Assembly: GCF_965230805.1 (NCBI RefSeq) | Contig: NZ_OZ246019.1 | Location: 372,001 to 436,000, forward strand | Direction of reading: 5' to 3' | Length of the DNA stretch: 64,000 nt | Source: Marinifilum sp965230805 | GTDB lineage: Bacteria; Bacteroidota; Bacteroidia; Bacteroidales; Marinifilaceae | In this document: positions 26,028-35,280 of the stretch, in pieces | How positions within the stretch are numbered: the stretch's first letter is position 1 | Layout of the letters: each line of letters opens with the position of its first letter | Position numbers and translations under genes: made by a program | Notes under the pieces: generated by a model | Database searches by the model: none | Told to the model about the DNA's origin: nothing | The model's input: the letters and a program-made list of their open reading frames with translations, nothing else

Positions 26028-29000
26028 TTATTGCAAATAGCTTTTTAACTCATTCACAACATTATCGAATCTACTAATTTGCTTTCCAATTAGCTCAATA
26101 TCGAATGACTGAATTGCCAAATCGAGTTCTTTACAATAATTATCCAGAATTATACATGATTTCTTGAATGCGAAATCAGATAGATTTTTACTAAAATCTT
26201 CAATCTCGTATATAATCAGGTCATCTTTAATTTTCTTCCAATTGTCTATAAAATCGTTCTCTAAACAATGTATTATCTCAGGAAGAGCAGCTATACACTC
26301 TCCCGAAAGTTTGATATCTTTTTCGATCACCTGTTCATCCTCGGCTTTAAGATATTTAATTTTCATAAACTTCTTTAAAACCGCAAATACATCTTTTCTA
26401 AATACTGGTTTTTGCAAATACTCATCGAATAGTTTATGAATACGTTCCAATTCATCATTAATGATTGAAGCTGTAAAAGCAACTACTGGTATATGATCCC
26501 ATTCAGAATTATTTCGAATTACTTCAGTTGCATCATAACCATTCATTCCAGGCATTCTAATATCCATAAAAACAATATCCGGCTGCTCGGTTTCCATTAT
26601 TTCGATGGCCTCCTCACCGCTGCTAGCTTCTAGGAAAGTAACATGATCAAATTCAATAATTCTTTTCAAAACCAAAATATTGAATTTCAAATCATCTACG
26701 ATTAAGATTTTACAAGGCTCAAGTACAAAATCGTTTAGTTCTTTTCCTTTTGGGTCTTCATCAGGCGAAACTTCTGCAATCTTAACATCCTTAAATTTGA
26801 TTGTGAACTTCGATCCACGTCCTACTTCGCTCTTCAAACTAATTTCACCATCCAATTTCTTTAAAAGACCTCCAACTATTGAAAGACCTAAACCTGTTCC
26901 CTCATAGTAACGATTGCTCTGGCCGCTTTGCTGGGTAAAAGCTTTAAATACATTTGCCTGTTGATCTTCTTTGATTCCAATTCCTGTATCCTCAACACTC
27001 ATAATTAAATTGATAATATTAGGATCAGATGTTTTGACTGCTGATACAGAAATATGAATATATCCTTTGGAGGTAAATTTAATAGCATTCCCAACCAAGT
27101 TGAACAATATCTGATAAAACCGCACCTCATCCATGTAAATATATTGAGGAACCGAGTGATCAACAGTAACATTAAATGCCAAATTATTAGCTTCCAGCTT
27201 TTGCTTAAAGACCTGCTTCATCTGGTTGATAACAATCTTACATTGCATTGGCTCCAATTCGATATTCATTTTACCCGATTCTATTTTCGATAAATCGAGA
27301 ATATCATTTATTAAAGCCAGTAAGTTTCTTCCACTGGTAATTATGGTATGCAAATAGTTCTTGTGTTGTGGATTTTCAACATTACTATGAAGCCATTCAC
27401 TAAATCCTAAAATGGCGTTCATTGGAGTTCTAATCTCGTGCGAAACGTTGGCAAGAAATTCAGATTTGGCCTTTGAAGCTTGCTCAGCTTTATTCTTTGC
27501 AATTTTTAATTGCTTTTCTTTTTCTTTTAGTTCACTTACATTACGAACAATTACAAGTACTTCTGTTGTGTTAAGCTTTACGAAACGAGCTTCAAAATAT
27601 TGCATCTTATCACGATGGAAGCTACTAAAATTAAACTCAAAATTTCCTTTTACAATACATTCTTCAATTGAGGATATAAAAGAATTACTCAGATCCTCAG
27701 GCAATACACCAATTATTGAATCAATATTTTGTTTGTTCAATCCGTTAAAAAGGCTACCATCATTTCTCGATTTGAATGAAATTACCTTTCCTTCACGATT
27801 CATTCTTAAAATTTCATCAGGAATGGAATCAATAATTCCACGATTTTCTTTCTCACTAATAACCAAATCGGTTTGAATTCTATTGCGCAAGAAAGCAGTA
27901 GAAACTATACTACTAATTGTTCGAAGCAATTCAATTTCAGATTTGGTCCATTTATGATTCGCATCACATTCATTAAAACCAATAAAACCAAACATTTTTC
28001 CAGCTTGAATCAATGGTAAAACAACAATTGATTTAATGCCTTGTAGCTCCAATAATTCTCTTATATCAGCAGGTAATTCCCGAATTTTTTCAGAGTATAT
28101 TATTCCTTCTTTTTTTAATATTCTTCTCCACGAAGGGATAGATTGGTAAGAAATCCCCTGCAAATCGCTTATGTTTGGTACAATTCCTTCATTACACCAC
28201 TCGTAGGTATTATTTGTTGTAGCATTATCAGGATCATCTTCAAAGATATAAACTCTGCTAACATTGGTATGTTCACCAATGATCTTAACTGTCTTATTCG
28301 TATTCGATTCAAAATCAGCAATAGAATTGTAATTAACTGATATTTCGGTAAGAATCTCCTGCTGCCTTAAATTGCGCTCAATCTCTAATTCATTTCTTCG
28401 TCGTTCGGTAATATTATGAGCTACTACAATAATTTCATTAAAATTACAGTTCCCTTTAGAAAAAACCTCATGGGTGTATCCTGCAAGGAAACACTTTTTC
28501 AATTCACAATCATGACAACGCTCTTCGCTAAATTGGACATTTACCCTAACCCACAGTATTTTATTTTGCTCTGCAACAATTGGCACATCGAAATAGCTTA
28601 TGCACTTATTTTGCAGGAATTGCCTTGCAAAATATTTAAAAACCTTTGATCTATACCCAGGAGGAATAAAGCTTAAAACATTTTGCCCAAGAAGTTCTTC
28701 TTTAGCTTGCCCCCTAATGGCGCTAGCAATGCGATTAACAAAAACAACTTCCCCTTGCAAATTTATTTTGCAAATAATATCAGTTATACTTTCAACTAAA
28801 GTAAAATATTCGTGCTCGGTATCCAGTAATTTTTGTGTTCTCTCCTTAACCAGATTTTCCAAGTTATTATTCAAACTCTTTAATTTCTGATTTGATTCAT
28901 AAAGTTCCAGTGACTTTTCTTCAAGCAATTTTTCAGCTTCCTTTCTGGCTAACCTTTCACGCTCTATTTTTCGCTGCAAAAGTTCAGTTTCTTTATTCAT
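26028..29000 (-). CDS. Hybrid sensor histidine kinase (PAS-GAF-PAS-HisKA-HATPase-REC), partner of H-NOX
   Basis: A 990-aa soluble hybrid kinase. Order: coiled coil (1-60); PAS (about 65-205) with a cysteine cluster CHDCELKKCFLAG; GAF (about 210-375); a second PAS-like domain (about 380-500); HisKA with NVSHEIRTPM (His about 530); HATPase (NLVGNAIKFT, EDTGIGIK, GTGLGLSIVGG); receiver domain (about 755-880; FMDIRMPGMNGYD, phospho-Asp in MDIRMP); then a helical tail of about 100 residues that is not a clear HPt. Its start overlaps the H-NOX stop (ATGA), so the two are translationally coupled. From established H-NOX/kinase pairs, NO-bound H-NOX likely controls its activity. The receiver could pass phosphate on elsewhere. 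Confidence 0.92.
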   Translation of the reverse strand: MNKETELLQRKIERERLARKEAEKLLEEKSLELYESNQKLKSLNNNLENLVKERTQKLLDTEHEYFTLVESITDIICKINLQGEVVFVNRIASAIRGQAKEELLGQNVLSFIPPGYRSKVFKYFARQFLQNKCISYFDVPIVAEQNKILWVRVNVQFSEERCHDCELKKCFLAGYTHEVFSKGNCNFNEIIVVAHNITERRRNELEIERNLRQQEILTEISVNYNSIADFESNTNKTVKIIGEHTNVSRVYIFEDDPDNATTNNTYEWCNEGIVPNISDLQGISYQSIPSWRRILKKEGIIYSEKIRELPADIRELLELQGIKSIVVLPLIQAGKMFGFIGFNECDANHKWTKSEIELLRTISSIVSTAFLRNRIQTDLVISEKENRGIIDSIPDEILRMNREGKVISFKSRNDGSLFNGLNKQNIDSIIGVLPEDLSNSFISSIEECIVKGNFEFNFSSFHRDKMQYFEARFVKLNTTEVLVIVRNVSELKEKEKQLKIAKNKAEQASKAKSEFLANVSHEIRTPMNAILGFSEWLHSNVENPQHKNYLHTIITSGRNLLALINDILDLSKIESGKMNIELEPMQCKIVINQMKQVFKQKLEANNLAFNVTVDHSVPQYIYMDEVRFYQILFNLVGNAIKFTSKGYIHISVSAVKTSDPNIINLIMSVEDTGIGIKEDQQANVFKAFTQQSGQSNRYYEGTGLGLSIVGGLLKKLDGEISLKSEVGRGSKFTIKFKDVKIAEVSPDEDPKGKELNDFVLEPCKILIVDDLKFNILVLKRIIEFDHVTFLEASSGEEAIEIMETEQPDIVFMDIRMPGMNGYDATEVIRNNSEWDHIPVVAFTASIINDELERIHKLFDEYLQKPVFRKDVFAVLKKFMKIKYLKAEDEQVIEKDIKLSGECIAALPEIIHCLENDFIDNWKKIKDDLIIYEIEDFSKNLSDFAFKKSCIILDNYCKELDLAIQSFDIELIGKQISRFDNVVNELKSYLQ

Positions 29001-29539
29001 GCCTGATTTTGAATGGTAAATAATACTTGACTTTTATCCTCCTTTAAAAATTTAGTAGATATTGAAGACTTATCATTATAATAATTCAAACAAGCTTGAA
29101 TTAATCCTTCGGCAAAATCAGACATTTTTCGCTGAGATGTATAAAGCAATTCTAAACGATCATTTGTTCTGCTTTTAACTTCTATCTTGGGTAACTCAGC
29201 CTCAGGATAAAGTTTTAACACCTGAACATGAATTGTATCTTCCACTCTCGATAAAAAATCAAAAGCATTTTCATGACCCGCAATCAAATCTTGAAATGCT
29301 TTTCCAAACACTCCAAATACATACATCCCATAAGCATAAAAAAGTTTCGAAACCGGAATGTTTATCTTTGAACTTAACTGTCCAACCAGTGCAAACATTT
29401 CTTCGTGTGAGTAGGTACCAACTGAAGTGTAAATTCCATTACTTGGCAGGTTTGAATTTTCAATGATATGATCAACAACATCATAGCCAAATTCTTTTTC
29501 AACCATTTCTAAAAATTCGCAAAAAACAAGTCCTTTCAT
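28997..29539 (-). CDS. H-NOX heme nitric-oxide sensor
   Basis: A 180-aa heme NO/O2-binding protein. The proximal heme ligand is His104 in DTIHVQVLKLYPEAELP. The heme-propionate motif YxSxR is Y133-T-S-Q-R137. Length is that of bacterial stand-alone H-NOX. The distal pocket has no clear Tyr of the O2-binding type that I can place, so NO rather than O2 sensing is expected (inference). It is first in a two-gene operon with the hybrid kinase, overlapping it by 4 bp. Confidence 0.95.
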   Translation of the reverse strand: MKGLVFCEFLEMVEKEFGYDVVDHIIENSNLPSNGIYTSVGTYSHEEMFALVGQLSSKINIPVSKLFYAYGMYVFGVFGKAFQDLIAGHENAFDFLSRVEDTIHVQVLKLYPEAELPKIEVKSRTNDRLELLYTSQRKMSDFAEGLIQACLNYYNDKSSISTKFLKEDKSQVLFTIQNQA

Positions 29540-29765
29540 AAGTCATAAAATAATTTAAGCAGTAAGCAATATTGCCAATAAAATGATTTTTGGCATCAAA
29601 TCAAATGATACGCAAGAAGTTGTGTTATGGTTTTACAAAAAGTTGCTTTTTTTATAAAAAAGGATGTATTTTTATAAACAAAATATATAATCTATCGTAT
29701 GCAATTTGTGTGACTCCCTTTTAGGATTGATTTATGATTACTACTTAAAAGTTAAATTTACTTCG

Positions 29766-30914
29766 ATGACTATGGAATTCAATATTCCGGGAAAAATCCC
29801 AACCGTTTTGGTTGTTGATGACAATCCAAACAACCTTAAAATTGTAGCTCTTACCTTACGCGAGCTTCACTTTAAAATTGTAATTGCCACCAATGGAAAA
29901 AATGCATTAAACTTGGTTGAAAGAACTCAGCCAGATTTAATACTACTGGACGTAATGATGCCGAAAATGGATGGTTTTGAAGTGTGTAAGATTTTAAAAT
30001 CAGATCCGAAAAACAAAAACCTTCCCATTATATTTTTAACTGCTGTTGGCGAAAAGTCGAAAATTGTAAAAGGTTTTGAGCTGGGAGGGGTTGATTACAT
30101 AACCAAGCCCTTTAACAAGGAAGAGCTAATCATCAGAATTAAAACTCATTTGGAGTTAAAATTTACCAGAGATGAATTGCAAAAGACTACCGATCATCTA
30201 AGCGAATTAAATGAACTTAAAGATAAAATGTTCTCGGTTATTGGTCATGATTTGCGAAGCCCTTTAGGCAATATTAAAATGACATTGGATTTGCTTTCGA
30301 AAGGATTATTTGAATACAATAGTACGGATTACAAAGAGACCATGTCCACCCTTGTGCAGTCGAGCGAAGAAGTATCAGAATTGCTTGAAAACTTATTGGG
30401 CTGGGCAAAATCTCAAAGTGGGATTTTATTGTATCACCCCGAAGATATTTCTGTCAACAACCTGATTGAAAGCACCTATTTCATGTTTAAGGGTAATTTT
30501 ACTCATAAAAACATCAGCTTTGAAACCAGCTTCCAAGAAAATTTAAATGTTCACACTGATGCTTACATGCTTAAGATGATTATCAAAAATATCATCTCGA
30601 ATGCCATAAAATTCACACCCAATGGTGGCAATGTAAAACTTCATGCCAAGGCTATTAATGGTGATGTAAATATTGTAATTAGCGATAACGGAGTTGGAAT
30701 TCCTCCTAAAGATATCCCTAAACTTTTTGATGAAAAAGAACATGTATCTACCTACGGAACTAATGGGGAATCAGGTAGTGGATTAGGTTTAAAGGTGGCC
30801 AATGGTTTTGCAAAAAAAATAAATGGAAGAATTTTGATTGAAAGTAAAGTTGAAAAAGGAAGTAAGTTTACCCTTCAAATTCTTTCAAAAGATGACAAGC
30901 CAAATTCGAATTAA
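29766..30914 (+). CDS. Response regulator-histidine kinase fusion (REC-HisKA-HATPase)
   Basis: A 382-aa soluble protein. Receiver domain (about 10-130; VLVVDDNPNN, phospho-Asp in LILLDVMMPKMDG, FLTAVG, ITKPFN) followed by HisKA (SVIGHDLRSPLGNI, His near residue 160) and HATPase (IISNAIKFTPNGG, SDNGVGIPPKD, GSGLGLKVANG). I start it at ATG 29766; a TTG-started longer frame adds 20 residues that are not receiver-like. It is divergent from the H-NOX operon and is a plausible phosphotransfer partner of its hybrid kinase (inference). Confidence 0.92.
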   Translation: MTMEFNIPGKIPTVLVVDDNPNNLKIVALTLRELHFKIVIATNGKNALNLVERTQPDLILLDVMMPKMDGFEVCKILKSDPKNKNLPIIFLTAVGEKSKIVKGFELGGVDYITKPFNKEELIIRIKTHLELKFTRDELQKTTDHLSELNELKDKMFSVIGHDLRSPLGNIKMTLDLLSKGLFEYNSTDYKETMSTLVQSSEEVSELLENLLGWAKSQSGILLYHPEDISVNNLIESTYFMFKGNFTHKNISFETSFQENLNVHTDAYMLKMIIKNIISNAIKFTPNGGNVKLHAKAINGDVNIVISDNGVGIPPKDIPKLFDEKEHVSTYGTNGESGSGLGLKVANGFAKKINGRILIESKVEKGSKFTLQILSKDDKPNSN

Positions 30915-31612
30915 ACAATATCCGATTTTGAGTATGAAGAAGATGATGATGTTAAAGTTATTGGTAGTAACCTAAATCGAGAAAAAAGAAATATCTGGTA
31001 CAGATCCTTAGAGTAAACAGGTTGTTTTATCTATAATTAAGAGAGTAAATACACCCCAAAATGCTATCGGTGGCTCCATTTTGGGGTACGGAAGACACAA
31101 GTTTATATCAAGCATAAGAATGTCGATCTTGACACCCTCCAACTTTCCCTCGAAAGGCTAGACTTGGAGCAAAAAACCTCGAAGGAGATGTACCAATACA
31201 TCAACAGATCTCATCGACAGCTCGAGATTTTCTAAATTTTGGTCGACATTTCCCCATTTTAGCCCGAACTTTCCTTTCTGAGGTTCGACATTCCTTTCCA
31301 AAAAAAAGAGATCAAAAAAAAGGATGGTAATTTGCTATCGAACACCTCAAATCTGTGCTTCGAAACCTCAATATCGAACTTTCAACTTTCAGATAGAAAA
31401 GTGGAGCTTGCAAAAGGCAATCACGAGCTCCTGAATATAAAATTGGCAATTGTGTCCTTAATGCTCGAGCAGATCTAAAACAAAGTGGAGCTGCTATTGG
31501 GCAATTGCGAGCCTAATCACGGAAAAATAATGAATGAAAGACTTCTGCCGATGCTATCATGAAAAAGATTCACTCTCTTGCCCTTTTTAATTTATGCTTT
31601 GCAATAAAAAAC
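30915..31612. other. Gene-poor stretch with possible gene remnants
   Basis: About 700 bases without an intact gene. At 31054-31086 there is an inverted repeat CCCCAAAATG / CATTTTGGGG with a 13-base loop, which could end transcription of the upstream gene. Between 31094 and 31240 and again around 31395-31480 the plus strand reads in short coding-like pieces (for example LDTLQLSLERLDLEQKTSKE, then a stop). This suggests a decayed gene or repeats of a small coiled-coil protein. I cannot name it. Confidence 0.5.
31054..31086 (+). terminator. Inverted repeat downstream of the REC-kinase gene
   Basis: Ten-base perfect arms CCCCAAAATG and CATTTTGGGG around a 13-base loop, 140 bp after the stop codon. 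No T run follows, so a terminator role is uncertain. Confidence 0.4.
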
Positions 31613-32800
31613 CTATCCCCGTTTTGCTCTTTCCCATTTAACGGATTGATTTCCCTTCATGTATCTTCTAAATCCCAGATATACCGATAAATTCATGATA
31701 AAAAAATAGTAAGGCACAAACAGAACTTTAATCTTGATTTTTCGATTTTCCAGAAACCAACCAATTAAGGCTGCGGAGTAAAAAATCAATTGCCCATAAA
31801 ATAATAGTGTATAAATATTTTCGAGGTTCATTCCGGAATTGTATGCTAACACAAAATTAATTGGCAAAATCAATAAGAGTAATAAGGGAGTGAGTGTCCA
31901 ACGCAATACTCTATGTGAAATATACTGAAAGGATAATCTACCGTATTTAAAAGGATTAAGCAAAGGAAATAAACGCACTACCGATTGAATTCCTCCTGCG
32001 GAGATTCTTACTTTGCGTTTTAACTCTTCTTTTACATTGGCCGAAGCCGTTTCAATGGCATATGCATTTGGATTATACTGAATGGTATATCCAGACATGG
32101 CAACACGCAATGAGATAATAAAATCGTCGAGTAAAGTGTCTTTTTCCACTTCTTGCCAAAGCTCGGTTCTAATTGCAAATAATTCTCCGGCAGCACCTAC
32201 AACCGAATACCATTCAGCATCCCATTTTTTAAGAGTTGATTCGTATATCCAATACAAACCCTCTCCCGCTCCAGCGGCAGCATCTGCACCTTTTTGGTAT
32301 ATTCTCTTTTCTCCCGATACACATCCAACCTTTGGATTTTTAAACAGGTTCACGATTTCCTGAATAGATTCTTTTCCCAAGTTCGTATTGCCATCAGAGA
32401 AAATTACAATTGGAGTTTTTACAAATTGCATCCCACGATTCATGGCTCCAATTTTTCCACCACGTGCATCTTCATGATACACTTCCACCCCTTTGTATTT
32501 TCTGAGCAAATCAGGTGTTCCATCATCCGATCCATCTGTTACCCAAACTTGCTTTACTTTATCTTTCGGATAGTTTAAGCTATAGGAGTTCATAACCTTT
32601 TCGTCAACATAATCTTTTTCGTTATATGCAGCCACAAAAAGAGTTACATCCGGCTCATAATCATCATTACCAATAAAAACCTTTTTAAGGCCTAGTATTC
32701 TTCGAAGCTTAACAATAATGAACAACAAAATACCATATCCCAAATAGGAATAAAAGATAATAAACAAAGCAATCCAAAATAATATTTCTATAGTATTCAT
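31613..32800 (-). CDS. Family 2 glycosyltransferase, membrane-bound
   Basis: A 395-aa processive-type GT2. An N-terminal transmembrane helix (about 5-27), then the nucleotide-sugar domain (VTLFVAAYNEKDYV, WVTDGSDDGTPD, IVIFSDGNTN, LLDDFIIS), then three or so C-terminal helices (about 300-375). It is the last gene of the exopolysaccharide cluster. It adds a sugar to the growing lipid-linked repeat unit or polymer at the inner membrane. The donor and linkage cannot be predicted. Confidence 0.88.
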   Translation of the reverse strand: MNTIEILFWIALFIIFYSYLGYGILLFIIVKLRRILGLKKVFIGNDDYEPDVTLFVAAYNEKDYVDEKVMNSYSLNYPKDKVKQVWVTDGSDDGTPDLLRKYKGVEVYHEDARGGKIGAMNRGMQFVKTPIVIFSDGNTNLGKESIQEIVNLFKNPKVGCVSGEKRIYQKGADAAAGAGEGLYWIYESTLKKWDAEWYSVVGAAGELFAIRTELWQEVEKDTLLDDFIISLRVAMSGYTIQYNPNAYAIETASANVKEELKRKVRISAGGIQSVVRLFPLLNPFKYGRLSFQYISHRVLRWTLTPLLLLLILPINFVLAYNSGMNLENIYTLLFYGQLIFYSAALIGWFLENRKIKIKVLFVPYYFFIMNLSVYLGFRRYMKGNQSVKWERAKRG

Positions 32801-32855
32801 AAGTAGCAGATTAAATCAATTTATTCAGCATTACAACATTTAGTAAAAAAATTCA

Positions 32856-33998
32856 TCATTTTCCTTCAGCATAAACTTCATGGTACAGTTTTAAGTACTC
32901 TTTCGCCATATTCTTCCAGGAGAAGAGTTTTGCTCTCTCAAGCCCTTTCCTGCGAAGCTCTTGCCTGTAAAAGTCATCTTTTAGGATTTTCACAATTCCG
33001 GCAGTTATTTCCTCACTTTTGTGCGGATTAACAATTAAAGCTGCATCTCCGGCAATTTCGGGCATCGATGATGTATCGGATGTAATCACCGGAACACCAC
33101 ATGCCATTCCTTCCAGAATTGGAATTCCAAAACTTTCTCTAAGCGAAGGGTATAAAAACACCTCACTCTGACTGATGATGGCTGGCAAATCAGTGTTTAC
33201 AACATATCCAGTCAAATGAATATCTCCTCTAAGCTCAGGGTGGCCAATATCAGAAAGTATTTTTCTCAAAGCATTTTCTTCGTAATCCAGCATAACAAGC
33301 TTGTACTTTATGTGGCTTGATGCATTAAAATCAGCAAAAGCTTTTAGTACATTTGGTGTATTTTTTTTAGGATCGGTATTACCAAGGAAAAACAGAAATC
33401 GATCGGGAAGCTTATATTTTACCTGCGCTTCTGCCAATACTTTTGCATCGGTGATATGAACAAAATGCTCGCCTACCCCATTGTGAATGGCTACCAGATT
33501 ATCACCCAATCCCATAAAATTCTTGATTCTGTCCTTTTCGTAATTGGAAACCGTTGCAACCCTTTTGCTTTTTCGAACCACAGTTGGAACAATCCATCGC
33601 CGATACATATTCCCTAACTTCTGATACCAAGTACCTGCCTTTTTAAAAACACTTACACTTTCGAGATAAATGATATCATGCAAAATGGTTATTAAAGGAA
33701 CCGACGATTTTATTGGACCTGTATTGCTTGTACAATGCAATATATCACAGCCTTCTGCTTTAGCAGCCTTAGGCAATGCGAATTGTTCCCAAGTTGGATA
33801 AGGTCCTCCTGACAATTCTAAAATTTTAAAATTATCAGCTGCCGGAATGCAAGTATTGTCTGCATCTGGCTTTACAAATACCACATACTCATTCTCCTTA
33901 TCAATCACTTGAAGATTTTTAATCAATTCAAGTGCAACCATATCCATACCATGTTTTTTCTTTCTGTATAGCCTTTGTCCTTCAATTCCAATTTTCAT
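32856..33998 (-). CDS. Family 4 glycosyltransferase
   Basis: A 380-aa GT-B enzyme of the mannosyltransferase-like GT4 type. The donor-binding block YPSLRESFGIPILEGMACG holds the E-x7-E motif (E...ILE), preceded by FFLGNTDPKKNTPNVLKAF. No membrane segment. It lies within the EPS gene cluster. Its start codon is preceded by the leader element also found before the GAF-domain gene. Confidence 0.9.
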   Translation of the reverse strand: MKIGIEGQRLYRKKKHGMDMVALELIKNLQVIDKENEYVVFVKPDADNTCIPAADNFKILELSGGPYPTWEQFALPKAAKAEGCDILHCTSNTGPIKSSVPLITILHDIIYLESVSVFKKAGTWYQKLGNMYRRWIVPTVVRKSKRVATVSNYEKDRIKNFMGLGDNLVAIHNGVGEHFVHITDAKVLAEAQVKYKLPDRFLFFLGNTDPKKNTPNVLKAFADFNASSHIKYKLVMLDYEENALRKILSDIGHPELRGDIHLTGYVVNTDLPAIISQSEVFLYPSLRESFGIPILEGMACGVPVITSDTSSMPEIAGDAALIVNPHKSEEITAGIVKILKDDFYRQELRRKGLERAKLFSWKNMAKEYLKLYHEVYAEGK

Positions 33999-34040
33999 CT
34001 GTTTATCATTTTATTCCATTTGCTTGATGGAAGACATAAG
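33999..34040 (-). promoter_or_regulatory. Conserved mRNA-leader element, copy 2
   Basis: Second copy of the leader seen at 25571-25613: TTCCATC, seven bases or so, AAATGGAA, then AT-rich sequence and ATAAACAG just before the ATG. The two genes concerned are unrelated, so conservation is not due to gene duplication. Confidence 0.5.
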
Positions 34041-34048
34041 ATTTTGTT

Positions 34049-35254
34049 TTAATTATTTACACCATGTTCTGTATGGATAAATTTTTTGTTGGCTCCCTTT
34101 AGTTTAAAAAGGGAAGCAAACATGAGAAAAAATGCACGAGGCAAAGTTAAGATCGCTCTCAAAGTTCTTCTGGTATAAAATTTTTGTGGAATGCTTATTG
34201 CGAAAGCAAGTAGCACAAGAATCAACACATACATCCACTCCTGAATTGTGAAATGAAGAATACTTAAAGATTCAAAAAAGTACCAAATCACCAAGTAAAA
34301 AGCATTAAAGATCACTACCAAACCCAACAAAAGGATTCGTGGTGGCGATATCATTTGATATACCTTATCAAAGAAATCAACATTCCCTTTAAATAACAGG
34401 TGATATAGCCCCGGAAAGAAATATCGGGCAAAATAGATAAACTGAGCAGACAGCCATCTTTTTCTTTGTCTGGCAAAGACTTCAGATTTCTGCACTTTTT
34501 CATCCAAAACGATGGCATCATCCAAGTACTCAATCTTCTTTTTGTTTTTCAGGAGCTTTAATTCCAACTCCTTATCGAAACCTCCAATGGCATTTACCTT
34601 GCTCATGGTTTCTTTAAAGAACGAATAATCAAAGGCCATACCTGAACCAATTAATGCCGATGAGAATCCTAAAACCCGGTGGCCTTTTCTAAAGATATTA
34701 TTATTAACCTCTTCGCTAATGGCATCAAGAATCGCGAAAGAAGTATTTAAGTTTTTCGCAGCACGATGCCCCTGAACAACCATATATCCGTTATCAAAAG
34801 ATTGATTCACTTTTTGAATAAAATTCTTTTCCATTAGGTTATCGGCATCCAGTACCAATGCAACATCGTAATTGTCGCCAATGGTTTGCATAGCCTTATT
34901 CAAAGCTTTCGATTTGGTACTTACTTCGAAAGATACTTCTACCAATTTCACAGGCAATTCTTTTAGGCTTTCTATGGTCTGAGCCTGAAATGAGTCGGCT
35001 ATAATCACAAGGTCATATTGATCTTTCGGATAATCCTGATTGAGTGCATCCTTTGCAACATCAACAATTACAGCATCTTCTTTGTAACCCGGAATGAGAA
35101 CTGCAAACTTCCTTTTCTTAGTACTTTTTGCTGCCTTTTGTTGATAAGGGAAAATGCTGGCTAAAGCAAATATAAAAATATAAGCTGCTGAAAACCCAAG
35201 ATAAATAAACAGAACTAATTCAAAAATGTATATTATGATATGTAAGATTTCCAT
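34049..35254 (-). CDS. Family 2 glycosyltransferase, membrane-bound
   Basis: A 401-aa GT2. One N-terminal helix (about 8-34), catalytic domain with VLIPGYKED, VALVLDADNLME (DxD), then ARQRKRW (QxxRW), followed by three or four helices from about 285. QxxRW suggests the processive/cellulose-synthase-like subfamily. It is one of four glycosyltransferases of the EPS cluster, encoded 26 bp after the preceding GT gene. Confidence 0.88.
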   Translation of the reverse strand: MEILHIIIYIFELVLFIYLGFSAAYIFIFALASIFPYQQKAAKSTKKRKFAVLIPGYKEDAVIVDVAKDALNQDYPKDQYDLVIIADSFQAQTIESLKELPVKLVEVSFEVSTKSKALNKAMQTIGDNYDVALVLDADNLMEKNFIQKVNQSFDNGYMVVQGHRAAKNLNTSFAILDAISEEVNNNIFRKGHRVLGFSSALIGSGMAFDYSFFKETMSKVNAIGGFDKELELKLLKNKKKIEYLDDAIVLDEKVQKSEVFARQRKRWLSAQFIYFARYFFPGLYHLLFKGNVDFFDKVYQMISPPRILLLGLVVIFNAFYLVIWYFFESLSILHFTIQEWMYVLILVLLAFAISIPQKFYTRRTLRAILTLPRAFFLMFASLFKLKGANKKFIHTEHGVNN

Positions 35255-35280
35255 TTCAAAAATTTAAATGTTATTATGTC

